Shown here in pieces: positions 1 to 47,529 of a stretch of DNA of 64,000 nt. The translations under genes were made by a program, and so were the position numbers. This stretch comes from Spodoptera frugiperda. Lineage: Eukaryota; Arthropoda; Insecta; Lepidoptera; Noctuidae. The notes under the pieces are model-generated. The model had not been told where the DNA came from. It was given only the letters and a program-made list of their open reading frames with translations, and did not search any database. Every line of letters begins with the position of its first letter. Position 1 is the first letter of the stretch. The DNA lies in contig NC_064224.1 of assembly GCF_023101765.2 (NCBI RefSeq), positions 8,574,103 through 8,638,102 of the forward strand, given 5' to 3'.

Positions 1-835
1 GTGTAATTTACAAGTTAAAGTTAAAGGTTACTTGTTAAACATATCGCGTGAATCTCATTCATGAACTTACAGAGAATAACAATTAAATTAAAAAAAAAAC
101 ATACACACAGCAGCAAAATACAATCAAAAATAGACTTTGTAACTTTTGTACTACGGTATGTTTTTGTGTGTATTGAAAAACACGTAGGTAGTTATGGCAA
201 AAAATGCCACGTTTCCTTCTACGCACGTAGTTTTTTTTTGTAAAGGTCATTGACACTATAGTACATACAGGTGCGCCGTTAACCCACAATATTATTGTCT
301 GTTTCTGGTTATCTCCAGTTCAGCTAAGCTATTCTCACTATTCTGTAGTTGTCAATTCGAAACATCAGTATCCTCAGTACAAGTTTGCTTTACGTTTAAA
401 GTAATCGAAACGAGATCACGTTCAATAATTATATACTTATTATACTATTCTAATATTCTAATAAAAACCTTATTTTCTTCAATAGTCAAATCGTTTTTTT
501 TCTTGGGTGTTGGAGGGTTTATTTAACAAGGAATTAGCTGTCACTTGGAAATTACAGGGATCGTTTCAGCCGAAAGTTTGAGAAACCCGGTTCTATTTAT
601 AGAATCGTAAAGTTGGTGTAGAACCAGTAACTTAGTAGATTCAATGAATGATTGTAAAATCAATTCGGAAATGCCCACAGCTGAGATTACGTGTCGCGGA
701 TCAAACCTCCTTTTGATAACTGGTTTTGGAAATGTGTGTTAAATATATACACATAACACACATATTACTTATTATATAATGTGTCGTAACCTCGCATAGA
801 ATTTTAAATAGTCAGCAAAACTACCGTCCGACACA

Positions 836-1110
836 GAGCTGCGGATTACTTAGCGGGTTACCGGGGCTCCGGCTCGAAAAGCAGGAGTAGGAACGGGGTA
901 GTTTTTAGCCAGTAAGAGTCTGACACTCCCTCTCGCCTCGTCCAGGACGGGAGAAGTTATAGCGAGTTACCGGAGCTCCGTCTAAAAAGCAGGAGTAGGA
1001 ACGAGGTGGTTTTTGGTCAGTAAGAGTCGAGACTCTTACTTACTCTCTAAAAAAAGAGGGAGTGACGAGACACTCCCTCTTGCCTCGCCCAAAGCGGGAG
1101 AAGTAATTGG
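836..1110 (+). repeat. Two adjacent R1-type LINE 3' tails
   Basis: Two partial copies of the same about 140-bp unit stand head to tail (836-958 and about 960-1110). Shared landmarks are TTACCGGGGCTCCGGCTCG, GCAGGAGTAGGAAC, GTAAGAGTC and CACTCCCTCT. The unit matches the 3' end of the LINE copy at 38815-39450, so these are best read as 5'-truncated LINE insertions or a SINE sharing that tail. Confidence 0.75.
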
Positions 1111-1390
1111 ATATATGTATTAATATTTAAGTCCTAACAAAACCCACGGGAAGCGCAGGGATGGTGACAAAAGTAATCAAATACACACGACTTGGACCTA
1201 CGTAGCATGTTTCGTCATGTCTCCTAGAAATTGACCATGACACTAAATATTGCAAGACAATATGGTATGTCCTTCACTCTACTGACACTGGACCCTACAC
1301 CTGTTTCAAACAATGCAATTAATTACGAAATCTAATTAGTTAGTGACACATTTTACGTGAATCGAATTTGGGTGAACAGAATTAATTTAC

Positions 1391-1548
1391 TGAGGGCCTA
1401 ATGCGACTTTTGACGTTAGCGCGATCGAAATGTTACTGCGTTAAATTCTCTGATTGGCCAGCTCCAATTAACCAACCAATCAGAGAGCTAAACACGGTAA
1501 CGTTTTGATTTCGTTAATGTAAAATAAACTCTCATTAGGCCTTCTGTA
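1391..1548. repeat. Diverged palindromic MITE
   Basis: Outer arms GGGCCTAATG and CATTAGGCC face each other, and the centre carries TCTCTGATTGG opposite CCAATCAGAGA. It resembles the MITE at 4738-4890 in its centre but has different ends. Confidence 0.5.
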
Positions 1549-1704
1549 ATGAGCATTTTGTTTGAGCGTCGCGACAACATGTTGTAACGATACCAAACGT
1601 GGTGGTTTTGGAGAAAACCTTCTCGACCCAACCTCATTGTCCAGGATTGAACTGATATGGGTTGCCGATGTATTGCGTTCACAGATTATATCTATGGGGT
1701 AGAC

Positions 1705-1845
1705 AATACCCTCAGTACGAATTAGCTTTTCGTTTAAAGTAATTGAAACGAGAACGCGTTTGGCGCTCGGTTTGGCCAGCGCGAATGAACCAACTAATCA
1801 ATGCGCCAAACACGCTCTTGTTTCGTTTTTGTTCAATTTTTCTAA
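1705..1845. repeat. Palindromic MITE (CTCTGATTGG family)
   Basis: Left arm holds CGTTTAAAGTAATTGAAACG and AACGCG; right arm holds CGCTCTTGTTTCG. Same family as 4738-4890, 27153-27302, 50588-50733 and 52602-52758. A left half only is found at 375-430. Confidence 0.65.
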
Positions 1846-2135
1846 GGGCACAGATATAATGCTATGTATTATTATGACCCTTACATATTTTTACTATACC
1901 TACTTGCTAAGCTTAAATCCAAAATTTCCACTGAACTACATCATTAGTGCCCAATAACATTATAACAACCCGGACTTTTGAAATATCTTATTTAAAGTCA
2001 TTGCATGTATTCTTACGCAGTATCTGATGGGCGAGTACATGTTATAAATACAAATTGTGTGGTCTAATTACATGTCACTGTGACTCATACTGGCCTTCAA
2101 AAATATCAGTAGCTGAGATGTTCATGTTTCCTTAA

Positions 2136-2285
2136 ACAAATAGCTTCACGCCTTTTATCCCCGGAAGGGTAGGCAGAGGTGCACATTACGGCACGTAATG
2201 CCACTGTACAATGTAGGTACATCCACTATTCACAATTTATGTTGTAAGTCCCATGTAATAGACGGTGAGCCTATTGCCATATTCC
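2136..2285 (-). repeat. SINE body fragment (family with GTCGGGC head)
   Basis: Reverse-strand copy of the SINE body seen complete at 21515-21800. Landmarks are GCCTTTTATCCCC, GGCAGAGGTGCACATTACGG and CCCATGTAATAG. The tRNA-like head is missing. Confidence 0.7.
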
Positions 2286-2444
2286 GTGCTACCACTGAGA
2301 AATTGTCGAAAAACCCAGTAATACTTTGCCAAATAACACAGTTTTAGCATACTTTTTTCGCTTCCTCACTACGGTGTGACAGGACAACGAATTCTCTTAG
2401 CATCCATCAACCTTCCTCATAAAGGTTCTTCCATTTTCTTCCAG

Positions 2445-3893
2445 ATGATCGTGGCAGAAGCTTGGAAAGCAAGCTACCTCTACTGGGTCTTTCCAGCTCT
2501 GATCGTCGCTACAGTATTCGCGATTCTTGGTCTTATCGGAGTCATATTCGCGATCAGACTGTTCGCCAAGTATACCTGTGGGAGATTCCGAAAGACCACG
2601 AGGATGGACGGAAAGACCGTTATTGTTACTGGCTGTACCGGCGGCATTGGGAAGGAGACGGCCAGAGACCTGGCCAAAAGAGGAGCCAGGGTTATCATGG
2701 CGTGCAGAAATCTGGAGGTAGCTGAGAAAGTTAAAGGTTATTAAATAACTTTTATTTCTTTGTAATGTTCAACTGTTTTGAGGATAGGAATAACTGCAGT
2801 TTTTACTGCATTACTAGAGAATATTCTGTCTGACTAAATGGTGCGAATTAACCTAAAAATTTTTATAGCCAGTAAACGAGCAGACAGATAACCTGATGGT
2901 AAGCAATCGCCACCGCCCATAACTCCACAGGTGTTACAAGTGTGTGGCCGGCCTATTGGGAGTTAGGGGGAATTTAAGTGTTGTTAGGGAATCGGGGAAG
3001 GGTGGGAAAGGGGGTAATTAGACCTCCTAGAAGTAACTCAGTCACTCAACAAAACACAACGCAAGCGTTGTTTCACGTATTTTTGTCCATCAGTATACAC
3101 CTTTCTTACCGCATTAAATACGAACCCGATTAGTTTCTAATTACACCCCCAATTTTATCTTCCAGACGAGATCATCGACTCCACAAAGAACACACAAGTG
3201 ATAGTCAAGAAACTGGACCTGAGCTCCTTCGCGTCCGTCCGCGAATTCGCAGCAGACATCAACAAGACTGAACCAAAACTAGACGTCCTCATACACAACG
3301 CAGGGTACGCAGACACGTTCAAGAAGAGAAAGACTGTAGACGACATTGAGATGACTATGGAAACCAACCATTACGGACCGTTCCTCCTCACCCATCTCCT
3401 CATAGACTTGCTGAAGAAAAGCGCCCCATCCAGAATAGTCGTCGTCGCATCTTCGCTGTACCGCCTCGCATCCTTCAACATTGATAACCCAAACCCCGTT
3501 GACACCATACCAGGGTACCTTTACTACGCTTCCAAAGAAGCTAACATACTCTTCACCAGAGAATTGGCACGAAGACTGGAAGGTACTGGAGTGACGGTCA
3601 ACTGCCTTCATCCAGGCTTGATAGAAACTGGGATCTGGAGCTCAGTTCCACCTCCATTGAATTGGATGCTGTTCCCTATCATCAAGTTCTTCTTTAAGAC
3701 TCCTAAACAAGGATGCCAGACCACGGTGATGTTGGCGGTTGATGAGCAATTGGAAAAGGTATCAGGGAAATATTTTTCTGATTGTAGAGAGAGCTCGCTG
3801 TCGAGTTCTGTCAGTAATATGAGTAGGGCTAAGAAAGTTTGGGAGGTGTCCGAGAGGATGGTCAAGTTGGGTGATGATGATCCAAGGATTTAG
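2445..3893 (+). CDS. Membrane-anchored short-chain dehydrogenase (retinol dehydrogenase 11-14 type)
   Basis: Coding exons are 2445-2736 and 3166-3893; joining them restores a split Asp codon and gives 339 aa, usual for RDH11-14-like enzymes. Residues about 11-40 form a hydrophobic N-terminal anchor. The Rossmann cofactor motif TGCTGGIG is at 62-69, NAG at 142-144, a conserved Asn near 165, the probable catalytic Ser at 193/194, and YxxxK is Y217-YAS-K221. In the family these proteins sit on ER or lipid-droplet membranes and use NADP(H) to interconvert retinoids or related alcohols and aldehydes; the true insect substrate cannot be read from sequence. The start was chosen at the Met that follows a splice-acceptor-like TTCTTCCAG, so an upstream non-coding exon is likely. 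The single coding intron carries a reverse-strand interspersed repeat (2870-3080). A candidate ATTAAA poly(A) signal is at about 4389. Confidence 0.9.
2870..3080 (-). repeat. Interspersed repeat in the dehydrogenase intron
   Basis: Reverse copy of the family with landmarks GCTTACCATCAGGTGATC, GGCCGGCAACGCACTTG and CCCCGATTCCCCAACAACC. Other copies are at 27755-28020, 28815-29105, 32220-32385, 34090-34225 (-), 34270-34385, 42850-42960, 43605-43905 (-), 59590-59645, 60680-60955 (-) and 62705-62920. Coding potential is absent; probably a SINE or LINE 3' end. Confidence 0.7.
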
Positions 3894-4737
3894 TAATAAT
3901 GGTTGGAACTTGGTGAATAGAGGAGAGATTTTAAAACTGAATAGTTTGTGAAAAATACAAGCAACTTGTTAAGGTTGTTCTTAAAAAATATTCAGTATCT
4001 ATTCACAAATGTTTTACAATATTTATTGAAGAAATTATGAAGGTAGAATGTCAATCTTGAGCCAAAAATACATTGTTTCGACTTGTTAACATTTTTTAAC
4101 GTACAAAATATTGCTCAAATTATAGTAGGGTACAATTTCTACATGTCTATATTGTACCAATTTATCTGCAAAATAGTCAGTATGTTGCTGTACTACGAAA
4201 TCTGTCGAATAAGTTATCAGGCAGTTATCAGAGACTCTTTAATATTATTATGTTCTATTTATACAGCTAAGCTTAGCTTTCAAATAGTCACATTATAAAA
4301 TGTTAGTCGCTTGCTGTTGCCGTTTGCAAAATGTACTTTAATGTATAAAGTATATGGTTTATTTTTATGTACATGTGTTTTAGATAGAATTAAAGTTATT
4401 TTTAAATTACTTTACTTACTTTTATTTATATTTCATTTGTTAGATTTTACCCGGAGAGTTATAGAAATGGGGTAAGAAATAAAACATATTTTAAACTTAA
4501 AAGTAATTTAATATTTGAAAAAATATTGATGTGTTTGTTACATCGATACATATTGTAAGATATAACTATCACTATGTCTTATACTAGAACAATATCGTAC
4601 ACGATCGTTCAAAGGGGTACCTAGCACCTCATTATAGGCAGACAGACAGACAAACATGCAGACAAAATCTTATATGTATAATATGATGATAGGTGATTTC
4701 TGATGACAAGTTTTTTCAACGGCGGGTAACACTGTCC

Positions 4738-4890
4738 ACTTAGTACAAGTTTGCTTTACATTGAACGAAAACGAAACGAGAACGCGTTCGGCGCTCTGAT
4801 TGGCCAACGCGAATGAACCAACCAATCACAGCGCCGAACGCGCTCTCGTTTCGATCTCGTTAAACGTAAAACAAACTCGTACTAAGCTCA
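4738..4890. repeat. Palindromic MITE with CTTAGTAC ends
   Basis: Inverted arms: the left begins CTTAGTACAAGTTTGCTTTA and the right ends CAAACTCGTACTAAG. The inner arms carry AACGCGTTCGGCGCTCTGAT facing GCGCCGAACGCGCTCTCG. The whole unit can fold as one hairpin and has no coding content. Confidence 0.8.
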
Positions 4891-5167
4891 CTGAACACTG
4901 TAAATATGTCAAAAATTGCATGAACTTACTTTTAGACCGGTATATGAGACACAATAGAAAATACATTGTCTCGCGTGGATCTACTTCCCGGCATACTAAG
5001 TGTTAAATATTTGGATGCGAATTTGTAATAATAATTACAAAAACCCAAGTATAAAAAATGGCCACAAAAAAAGTACCAAGTTTGAACCGAAGTACTTCAA
5101 TAACGTTCTTAAAATATAGTTCAACTTCTATCACCCCTATGACCGACCGTCCACGATTCTTAGTTAA

Positions 5168-5397
5168 CCTTTTGAACGCCAATGGCATGAATAGATGTCA
5201 TGCGCAAGCGTGCCCTGTGCGCCACCGACATCTATAGATGCCAAGAAACAGATCACAGAGAAAAACAAAATAAACACATTCGATAACATTTTGGAATCCC
5301 TAATATTTTCAGGGTTATTTCGTTGAATTTTAATTTTTATTTTCGTTGCTTGGCGTGGAGGGCACAGCGAAGCGTTTATGCTCTGGCGGTCAAAAGG
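5168..5397. mobile_element. piggyBac-like MITE, 230 bp
   Basis: Flanked on both sides by TTAA (5164-5167 and 5398-5401), with terminal inverted repeats CCTTTTGAACGCCA and TGGCGGTCAAAAGG. TTAA target duplication is the hallmark of the piggyBac superfamily. No transposase is encoded, so it would need help from an autonomous relative. It sits 24 bp past the NOP56 stop codon and contains an AATAAA on the reverse strand at 5336-5341. Confidence 0.8.
5336..5341 (-). terminator. Candidate NOP56 poly(A) signal inside a MITE
   Basis: Reverse-strand AATAAA about 85 nt past the NOP56 stop, within the piggyBac-like element at 5168-5397. It is the first canonical signal I see downstream of the gene. Confidence 0.5.
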
Positions 5398-5425
5398 TTA
5401 AACTTTAGCAACCACTCTTTCTTAA

Positions 5426-11617
<6,192 letters not shown>

Positions 11618-12522
11618 TTTTTATTATTTCACTTCAATTTATTTTCATTTTTCGGGGAGAAACAAACACGTGAGTTTTGTTTGCTACCCCGCTCACGAAA
11701 TGTTTTCGAGGTTATGAGTTTCGTGTCACGTAATGAGAACAAGACACTAGAAGATAGGCACACAATGCCGCGACCAGTAAAAGAAAACTTGACTAATTTT
11801 AGTGTTGCAAGTTCAAAATTCTATTTTACTTGAAAATTATTCAATATTTGCTATTCGAATATTTTATTCTCGCTATTTAGCCTTAAAAATAAATAGTAAT
11901 CGTTTATTTTCTCGACGTCAAATATAATTTACGTAGAACGAAACGGACTGTTGTCTACTTCAATAGTGATGGACCTAGTAATAGCAACTCCTTAGTATTT
12001 TTAGGAATGAAACAATAGCTACTTACTAAAGTCATTAAGTTCAAAAAGTGTTATTGAGAAATTTATTTTATATATTGCATTTATTTGCCTTGTGCTTTTG
12101 CTATTTGCCACCAAAATAATTTTGAGTGCGATCTAGTAATTAATATCATTACATATTTTATTTAAAAATGCGTATTATATTTTTCCGTGCAAAATCAAAA
12201 CTATATTAAATATTTTTTATAATATCAAACATTAGGAAAGTGATCTTATTTATTATTTAGTTTTGATTGTTTATTACTAAGTACATTTTAGTAATATTTT
12301 TAAGTCTGTTTACGTACAACACTACTTGGCGTCAACGGACAAATTTGACATTTCAATTTGAAATTCTCCCACGGGAAATTGCGTACGGGTTTGTTGTTAT
12401 TCGTGGTGATATTGAATAATCTTTTTTAAATGTGGACTAAAACTGAACACAACGTGTAAAGTGATGTGAAAACTCTAGATATTGAGTTTATAAGTGCATC
12501 TATGTGAAAACACGGTGTTAAA
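11618..12522. promoter_or_regulatory. Divergent promoter region of NOP56 and HAUS6
   Basis: The two start codons point away from each other across 905 bp. The NOP56 side has a moderately GC-rich patch (about 11640-11720). The HAUS6 side has a patch at about 12315-12400 with AATTTGACATTTCAATTTG and CCCACGGGAAATT that is a plausible core promoter area. No TATA box is convincing on either side. The middle is AT-rich and repeat-free. Confidence 0.5.
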
Positions 12523-15171
12523 ATGGCTACAATTACGATGCAAAGAGACCTTGTTGTCTCGTTCAAGAAAGAGACTATTTTGAACGTGGGAATACTCAGC
12601 AAGCTGCAGCAAATGCCTTCGGAGCTTAGCAGATTGATATTCAGGGAGAATGCTTTAGAAAAACCGACCCAGAGTTTGTTTAATCATCTGTCGTATTACT
12701 TGGTGTCAATAATCGATAATCAGGTCTGCAGTACATTGCCGTGGCCGCTGTACGACACGAAGACAGAGAGAGCGTACAGAAACGAGCTCTCTAACTTCAT
12801 CACAGACTACAGCAACAAAGGTTTGCTGTCTCCAGTCATGTCTTCCTACTTGGTAAACCCTGGATGCTACAAGGTGACCATGCTAATATTCCAAATGTCT
12901 CAACTTGCTGTCCAAAGGGTCGTACAAACGAAAATGATAAATGATTCACAGAAAAAGCTCTATGACACCATGACAGAAGATTACAAATCACACAAAGAAG
13001 GTTTTATAGAGAATATTGATAAAGAAACAGTGTCTATGTCCAACAAGTTCTCCAATTATTTATGTAAAAGAGCGGCAATGGAGAAAATAGCTGAAATGTT
13101 CCGTAAGAAGATTGTAGAGATGGAGAATAAAATGGTTGAGCTTAATGCACAAAAATATTTAGATGATATTGTAGATGGATATTTGAAAACGCACAAAGTT
13201 GATGAAGTAACAAAAAAAGAAATATTAAGTATAAAGGATGTTCACAAACCAGCAAAGTTCTTTGATGACTGGTTGGCGGAGACAGACAACAAAATAACAC
13301 AATTAGAGGAGGAATGGGATTTGAAAATGAAACCGTTCCTCCAGAAATGTGTAGACACTAGGAACAGTAGCCAAATGTTGATAGCAAGACAAACGGGTGA
13401 AGCAGAAAGGAGTTCCTATACTCTAGAATACAATCCTAAAACTGATGACATGTGTACGAAGGAACTGCAAAGCCAAGTAAACAGTGAACAGAGGTACATC
13501 CTCAAAAACATTACGAAAGATGACAAATTAAGTTTTCCGAATCTTATACGAGCTTTCCTCATTTCAATATGTTTTATACTGAAAAATGCTGAAATAGGAG
13601 ATGAGATTTACAAGTTCAATCAGTACTTGGATGGAGGGAAACGGAACTTAGCGGAGATTGTGTCTGCAATGCGAGTTCTTGTGGAAAGAGTGATGACTGC
13701 TGAAGCTAGACTACAGGTAAAATTAACTTTATTATACTAACTTAACTTCTATTACTCAAGATTCAATGTAAAAGATTTTAATTATTCTTCCCTTCCTTAT
13801 TTCAAGGTCATTTGAGATCACAAACTCAAGATGATGCAAGAATTCATGAAATTTTTTGCGTATCTGATATCTTGGTAACTCTAAAACACCATGATCTTTA
13901 CATATTTACTAAATTATATTTTTTCTTTATTCCAGCCATCAGAATCGTCATACAATCAGTCAATATCTCTGAAGGAATTCTCGGAAATACCACCATTACC
14001 TGACCTCTCAGATTTGAAGATGGGCAAAGACCTACAGTCTCAAGTTATATTTGACAACTTCACTCCTCTGAACATTTCGAAGCATCAGTTCAATTTGCGT
14101 AGAAGAGTGCAGTCTTTTGTCAAACCGCCGTCGCGTTCAATGCTCATCGCGCCCTTCTACCAAGGACCAAAGGACGACTTCCTGAAAACCCTCATATCAT
14201 GCCGCTTTAGTTCCTACGACCGTCCAAACACGACACAAAACTTGAATATGTCCGTAATATCTCAAGTCAATTGTAGAAATAATGAGACCATAGCCGAATG
14301 TTCCTCTGGTTTCACCAAACAGCAAATATTGAGACTACTGTCAACGAAGAAGTCCAGTAGTTCCAAAAAGTTTAAATATAAGACTGAAAGACCAGACATT
14401 CAAGTGAAGAAAGGAGGATTGTTCAATGAGTCTGTAGTGTCTAATATTGACAATGCTTTATTCAGAAGTCATTCATCACCTAATCTCTTTGAAAACAGAG
14501 AAAAGCGGTCAAAGATTCCTATTCCTAGGAAGCTCTCTATTATGCAAGAAGATTGTCCACTTCTAGAAGTTTCTGGAATCTCAGTGTTGGAGAAAGACAA
14601 TAGTTTTGGCACTCCTGAGGGTGTGCCTCGGTTAGAGAGTACACGGAAAATATTCGACGCTACAAGCATGCCTGCCATTACTGTAACTCCTGAATCAGAA
14701 AAGGTTGTCACAGAGAAAGAAGACTCAAACAAGGTGCATTTTGCAGAATTAAATGTACCAAAACTGCAGGAGAATATTCTGGAAGAATGTAAGACTGAAA
14801 CTCCAAAAACTAATACACAATTGATTAGGAAAACTAGTTCATTAGAGAAGATTATAAATAGGTTTAAGAAAGTTAGGGCGAGTGTGTTGCCCATTGACAA
14901 AAGTAATGAAGAACTTAATGAATTCAAGACTATTGCGGAAGAAAAAGAAAATTTGAATACAGTTAATGTAGATGTATTCACAGCAAATAGGGTCTTATTG
15001 CCTGATCTGTTAGGTCCAAGTTGCAGTGTGATACCGCAGAAGTTAACTGAGGATTATTTAGAAGAGTTCAGCTTTGATGATGAGACTCCTTGCAGGAAAC
15101 CGCGGGAAAGTCTAGGCACGGCCCTAGGAGTTGACAATACATTTTTAGACCAGTTTGATTTGATAGACTAA
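12523..15171 (+). CDS. HAUS6: HAUS augmin-like complex subunit 6 (Dgt6)
   Basis: Two coding exons, 12523-13716 and 13936-15171, join in phase 0 (CAG then CCA) for 809 aa. Residues about 20-230 match the HAUS6 N-terminal domain, with LSRLIFRENALEKPTQSLFN, the WPLYDTKTERAYRNELSNFI block and LLSPVMSSYLVNPGCYKV as the best landmarks. Residues about 140-290 are rich in Lys and Glu and look coiled-coil. The second half is polar, Ser/Thr-rich and probably disordered, as in other HAUS6 proteins. Augmin binds spindle microtubules and recruits gamma-tubulin complexes for branching nucleation; HAUS6 carries the contact to the gamma-tubulin adaptor. The sequence is far from the vertebrate protein, as usual for augmin subunits, so the call rests on the N-terminal domain and gene length. 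AATAAA lies at 15216-15221, 45 nt past the stop. Confidence 0.85.
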
Positions 15172-15215
15172 AGTACTATAAGTTGTGAAGAGTCCAGTAT
15201 TTTCAAAGTAATAGT

Positions 15216-15221
15216 AATAAA
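15216..15221 (+). terminator. HAUS6 poly(A) signal
   Basis: AATAAA, 45 nt beyond the HAUS6 stop codon. Confidence 0.6.
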
Positions 15222-15464
15222 GTTTATTATGCAAATCTACTGCAGATATTTATACTTACCTTTTATCTAACTAGCCTAACCTGCCTAAAAATATATTGCT
15301 GCACAAATATCACACTGTTGTCTGTTACAACTTCCTAATATTAAGTAAATTATGGCTTATTACAATTTCTCAATTTCCTTGTAATGAAGGAACTTCTGTA
15401 AATAAAGAAAATTGTGAGGCAAATTTTATGCTACACGAAACGATCTTGCCTCGAAAGGCGTCTA

Positions 15465-15625
15465 AATATTAAATTATTATGTAATTATTATGTTATCGGC
15501 TTACTCACGTAACTGTTTGACGAGGAACTCGTCTAGTTTCAAGCCATGCTAGTTACGTGAGTAAGCCGTTAACATTATAATAATTAATTAGTATGTCTCA
15601 CGAAAGTTATAATAAAATTAGAGTC
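15465..15625. repeat. Palindromic MITE (CTCACGTAA family)
   Basis: Inverted arms GGCTTACTCACGTAACTG and CTAGTTACGTGAGTAAGCC with a flanking tail TAGTATGTCTCACGAAAGTT. Related copies or halves are at 24477-24605, 36255-36300, 47895-48075 and 48225-48420. Confidence 0.75.
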
Positions 15626-16129
15626 TAAATATGTTTGTTTTAATAACAATCTAAAAAGGCTGGTACAGTTTCTTAGACAGTGGATTGTCAGTATTTTATC
15701 TGGACTCCATAAGATAATACTTATCCATACCTAAGAAATTGGTAAAAATATTAATTTTTATGAATTCGATTTGTGTTCACATAATGTAGTCAAAAGTTTT
15801 AATCTTCTCTCAGCTTTAATTTAATGTTTTAGTTGCTTCCTCGAAAAACGAAAAACAAGTTTTGACAAACTTGTAAATGAAACGCTTTTCGATAGATAGG
15901 TATAGTGATAATGAAGTACGTTATATATTAGTTTGTAGTTGTTTAGCTGTTAACTGTTGTCCATGTAACTAGTTTTACTAATAAAATAACTAAACACTCA
16001 TGTATACCAGTTGTTTTTTTTTTAATTTACAATCTGAAGTCTATCAAACTACATACATATATTATATCAGCCCGTTAGCCGCTAAACGGCGAAGATCGTG
16101 CCTAGTGTGTTTGTTAAAAGCAGATTTAA

Positions 16130-16370
16130 GAAAGAAATATAACGGGGTCATCTGTAGAGGGCGCCCTAGACGGATATATAGCGACCGATTGGCGATATAT
16201 ATTATTAAAGAAGGGCCAAATTAAAAGTACCCTTAACCGACGAGCATGCATGACAAGACTGATGACTATTGATGAAGCGAAAAAGATGTGTAAGAATCGT
16301 AGCAATTGGCGTTTCATTGTCTCTGCCTGCCTACCTCCATGGGGCACAGGCTTGAGGTTATGTATGTATG
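16130..16370 (+). repeat. LINE 3'-end fragment
   Basis: Close match to 51140-51345: both contain CCGACGAGCATGCATGA, AAGACTGATGACT and GTTATGTATGTA. The shared frame around MTVDEAKEVCKNRGNWRSI in the right-hand copy looks like the C-terminus of a LINE polyprotein of RTE type; this copy is more decayed. Confidence 0.55.
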
Positions 16371-16506
16371 AGTTAAAATCTACAAAATACTAATAGTATG
16401 AACATTTTGGGAATTAAGGTGAACAAAGGGGAGAATAGATAGTAATTAAAATAACAAAATAACGCCACCAATAACTGAAACACGACACAAACAATATATC
16501 ATTATT

Positions 16507-16512
16507 TTTATT
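16507..16512 (-). terminator. POLR1B poly(A) signal
   Basis: Reverse-strand AATAAA about 42 nt past the POLR1B stop codon. Confidence 0.6.
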
Positions 16513-16553
16513 AGCACTTTTCCTTACACATAGAGAACAAGGTGTAGCCTAAA

Positions 16554-36820
<20,267 letters not shown>

Positions 36821-38009
36821 TCTGCTTTTGTCATTCACATTTATACTTAAAAATTATAAAACACTGTTTAAAACTATACGACAATGTTTATATTCACACT
36901 GCGGCACTGCGCAAGTGTCCACACCACACGTGTTTTGAACTGTCAAATTTTGCTGTCATCCGTCAAGTCAAGTTTGACAGTGACAATTTTTGACAGCAAA
37001 ACGTATATTTTTGTTTTTTCCGTGACCCAACTTCATTGTAAACGAAACGGCAGCTATTTCTAGCTTATGGCCGGGTATAACCCGAAACATACAAGAAAAT
37101 AGTACGTTTCTTACCAATATAATACCAGTTACCACAGATTAATGTATTAGGCAAGGCAATGTCGGCCCAATACTGAAGTCTATAGATTTCTAGTAACTCT
37201 TTCTAATAAAACTAAAAATAATGTACAATATTCTATGAGCTAAGCCAGTCAAGAAATATTATGATATTATTGAATAAGAAAGACGTTCATCCAAATTTCT
37301 CATTTAATGTTATTTATATTTTATTCATATTATTAGACACATGTTCTATTAGATCCAGTATATGGCAAGGCTTAGGCTCATCCCCTAATACACGGGACAA
37401 ACATTAATTTTATTCATTTGGTTCAACACAAATTGTGAAAAGCGGGTGTATATCATGTAGTGGCATTACGTGCCGTAATGTGCACCTCTGCCTACCCCTT
37501 CGGGGATAAAAAAGCGTGACGTTACGTTCATATTATTAGACAATACGGATGGTCATTATCAGCCCTTGAAGCCCTTAACGATAGGCTCGTATTTAATACC
37601 TACTAACTATTTTAATTGAAACTTAGAAATTAGTAAAGACAATGACAAATTAATTTTATTACATGTAACAGTAGTTTTTAAATACTATCCCTTTATTACA
37701 CAATCTTGAACACATTCACAGAATAATCTAGAAAAAGGTAGAAAATTTTATCTGTTTCCTAACTTTGTCTATGGTTCATTAATCTTCTGCAATCCAATCT
37801 GCACTTTGGTTGGGTGTTTACCAAGTTGCATAAATTGGTGAGCTTGAACCGAGATCGATAGTGTTCAACTTCACTTTGCTCCTGGTGTTTGCCATCTGCT
37901 AACATCACAATCGTAGCACTAGCATTTCTGCATCATTCCTGAGTCTTCACTCATTAAGTACCTTCGTACTACAGTTACTTACTGTTGTAAAATAAAATTG
38001 TGTTCCAAT
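36821..38009. promoter_or_regulatory. Divergent spacer between POLR1B and the zinc-finger gene
   Basis: Start codons 1.19 kb apart point away from each other. A cluster of TTTGACAG/CTGTCAAA-type motifs stands at about 36940-37002 next to POLR1B. A SINE body lies at 37355-37525. The zinc-finger side (about 37860-38005) is free of repeats. No TATA box is convincing, as expected for housekeeping genes. Confidence 0.45.
37355..37525 (+). repeat. SINE body fragment
   Basis: CCAGTATATGGCAAGGCTTA, GTGGCATTACGTGCCGTAAT and CCCCTTCGGGGATAAAAAAG; the tRNA-like head is missing. Confidence 0.7.

Positions 38010-47529
<9,520 letters not shown>

Larger units (their letters stand above)
1..2444. other. Intergenic region left of the dehydrogenase gene
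   Basis: No credible coding region is visible; the open frames here are short and unrelated to known proteins. The stretch holds a half copy of a palindromic MITE (375-430), two LINE 3' tails (836-1110), a diverged palindrome (about 1391-1548), a full palindromic MITE (1705-1845) and a reverse-strand SINE body (2136-2285). The run before 2445 (TTTTCTTCCAG then ATG) looks like a 3' splice site, so the dehydrogenase gene probably has a non-coding first exon somewhere in this interval that I cannot place. Confidence 0.6.
3894..5425. other. 3' flank of the dehydrogenase and spacer to NOP56
   Basis: The first 500 bases are probably the 3' UTR. Further right lie a palindromic MITE (4738-4890) and a piggyBac-like MITE (5168-5397). 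The two genes converge here. I see no other gene. Confidence 0.6.
15626..16553. other. Spacer between HAUS6 and POLR1B (convergent genes)
   Basis: AT-rich, with a RTE-type LINE 3' fragment at about 16130-16370 and the POLR1B poly(A) signal at 16507-16512. No gene seen. Confidence 0.6.

Noticed and set aside
61..289. Short frames on both strands at the left edge
   Set aside because: Made of A/T-rich low-complexity sequence with no homology.
13812..14003. 63-codon frame beside HAUS6
   Set aside because: Lies across the HAUS6 intron and the start of exon 2 in another frame.
14469..14981. 170-codon reverse frame
   Set aside because: Antisense shadow of HAUS6 exon 2; Ser/Phe-rich pattern expected from the opposite strand.
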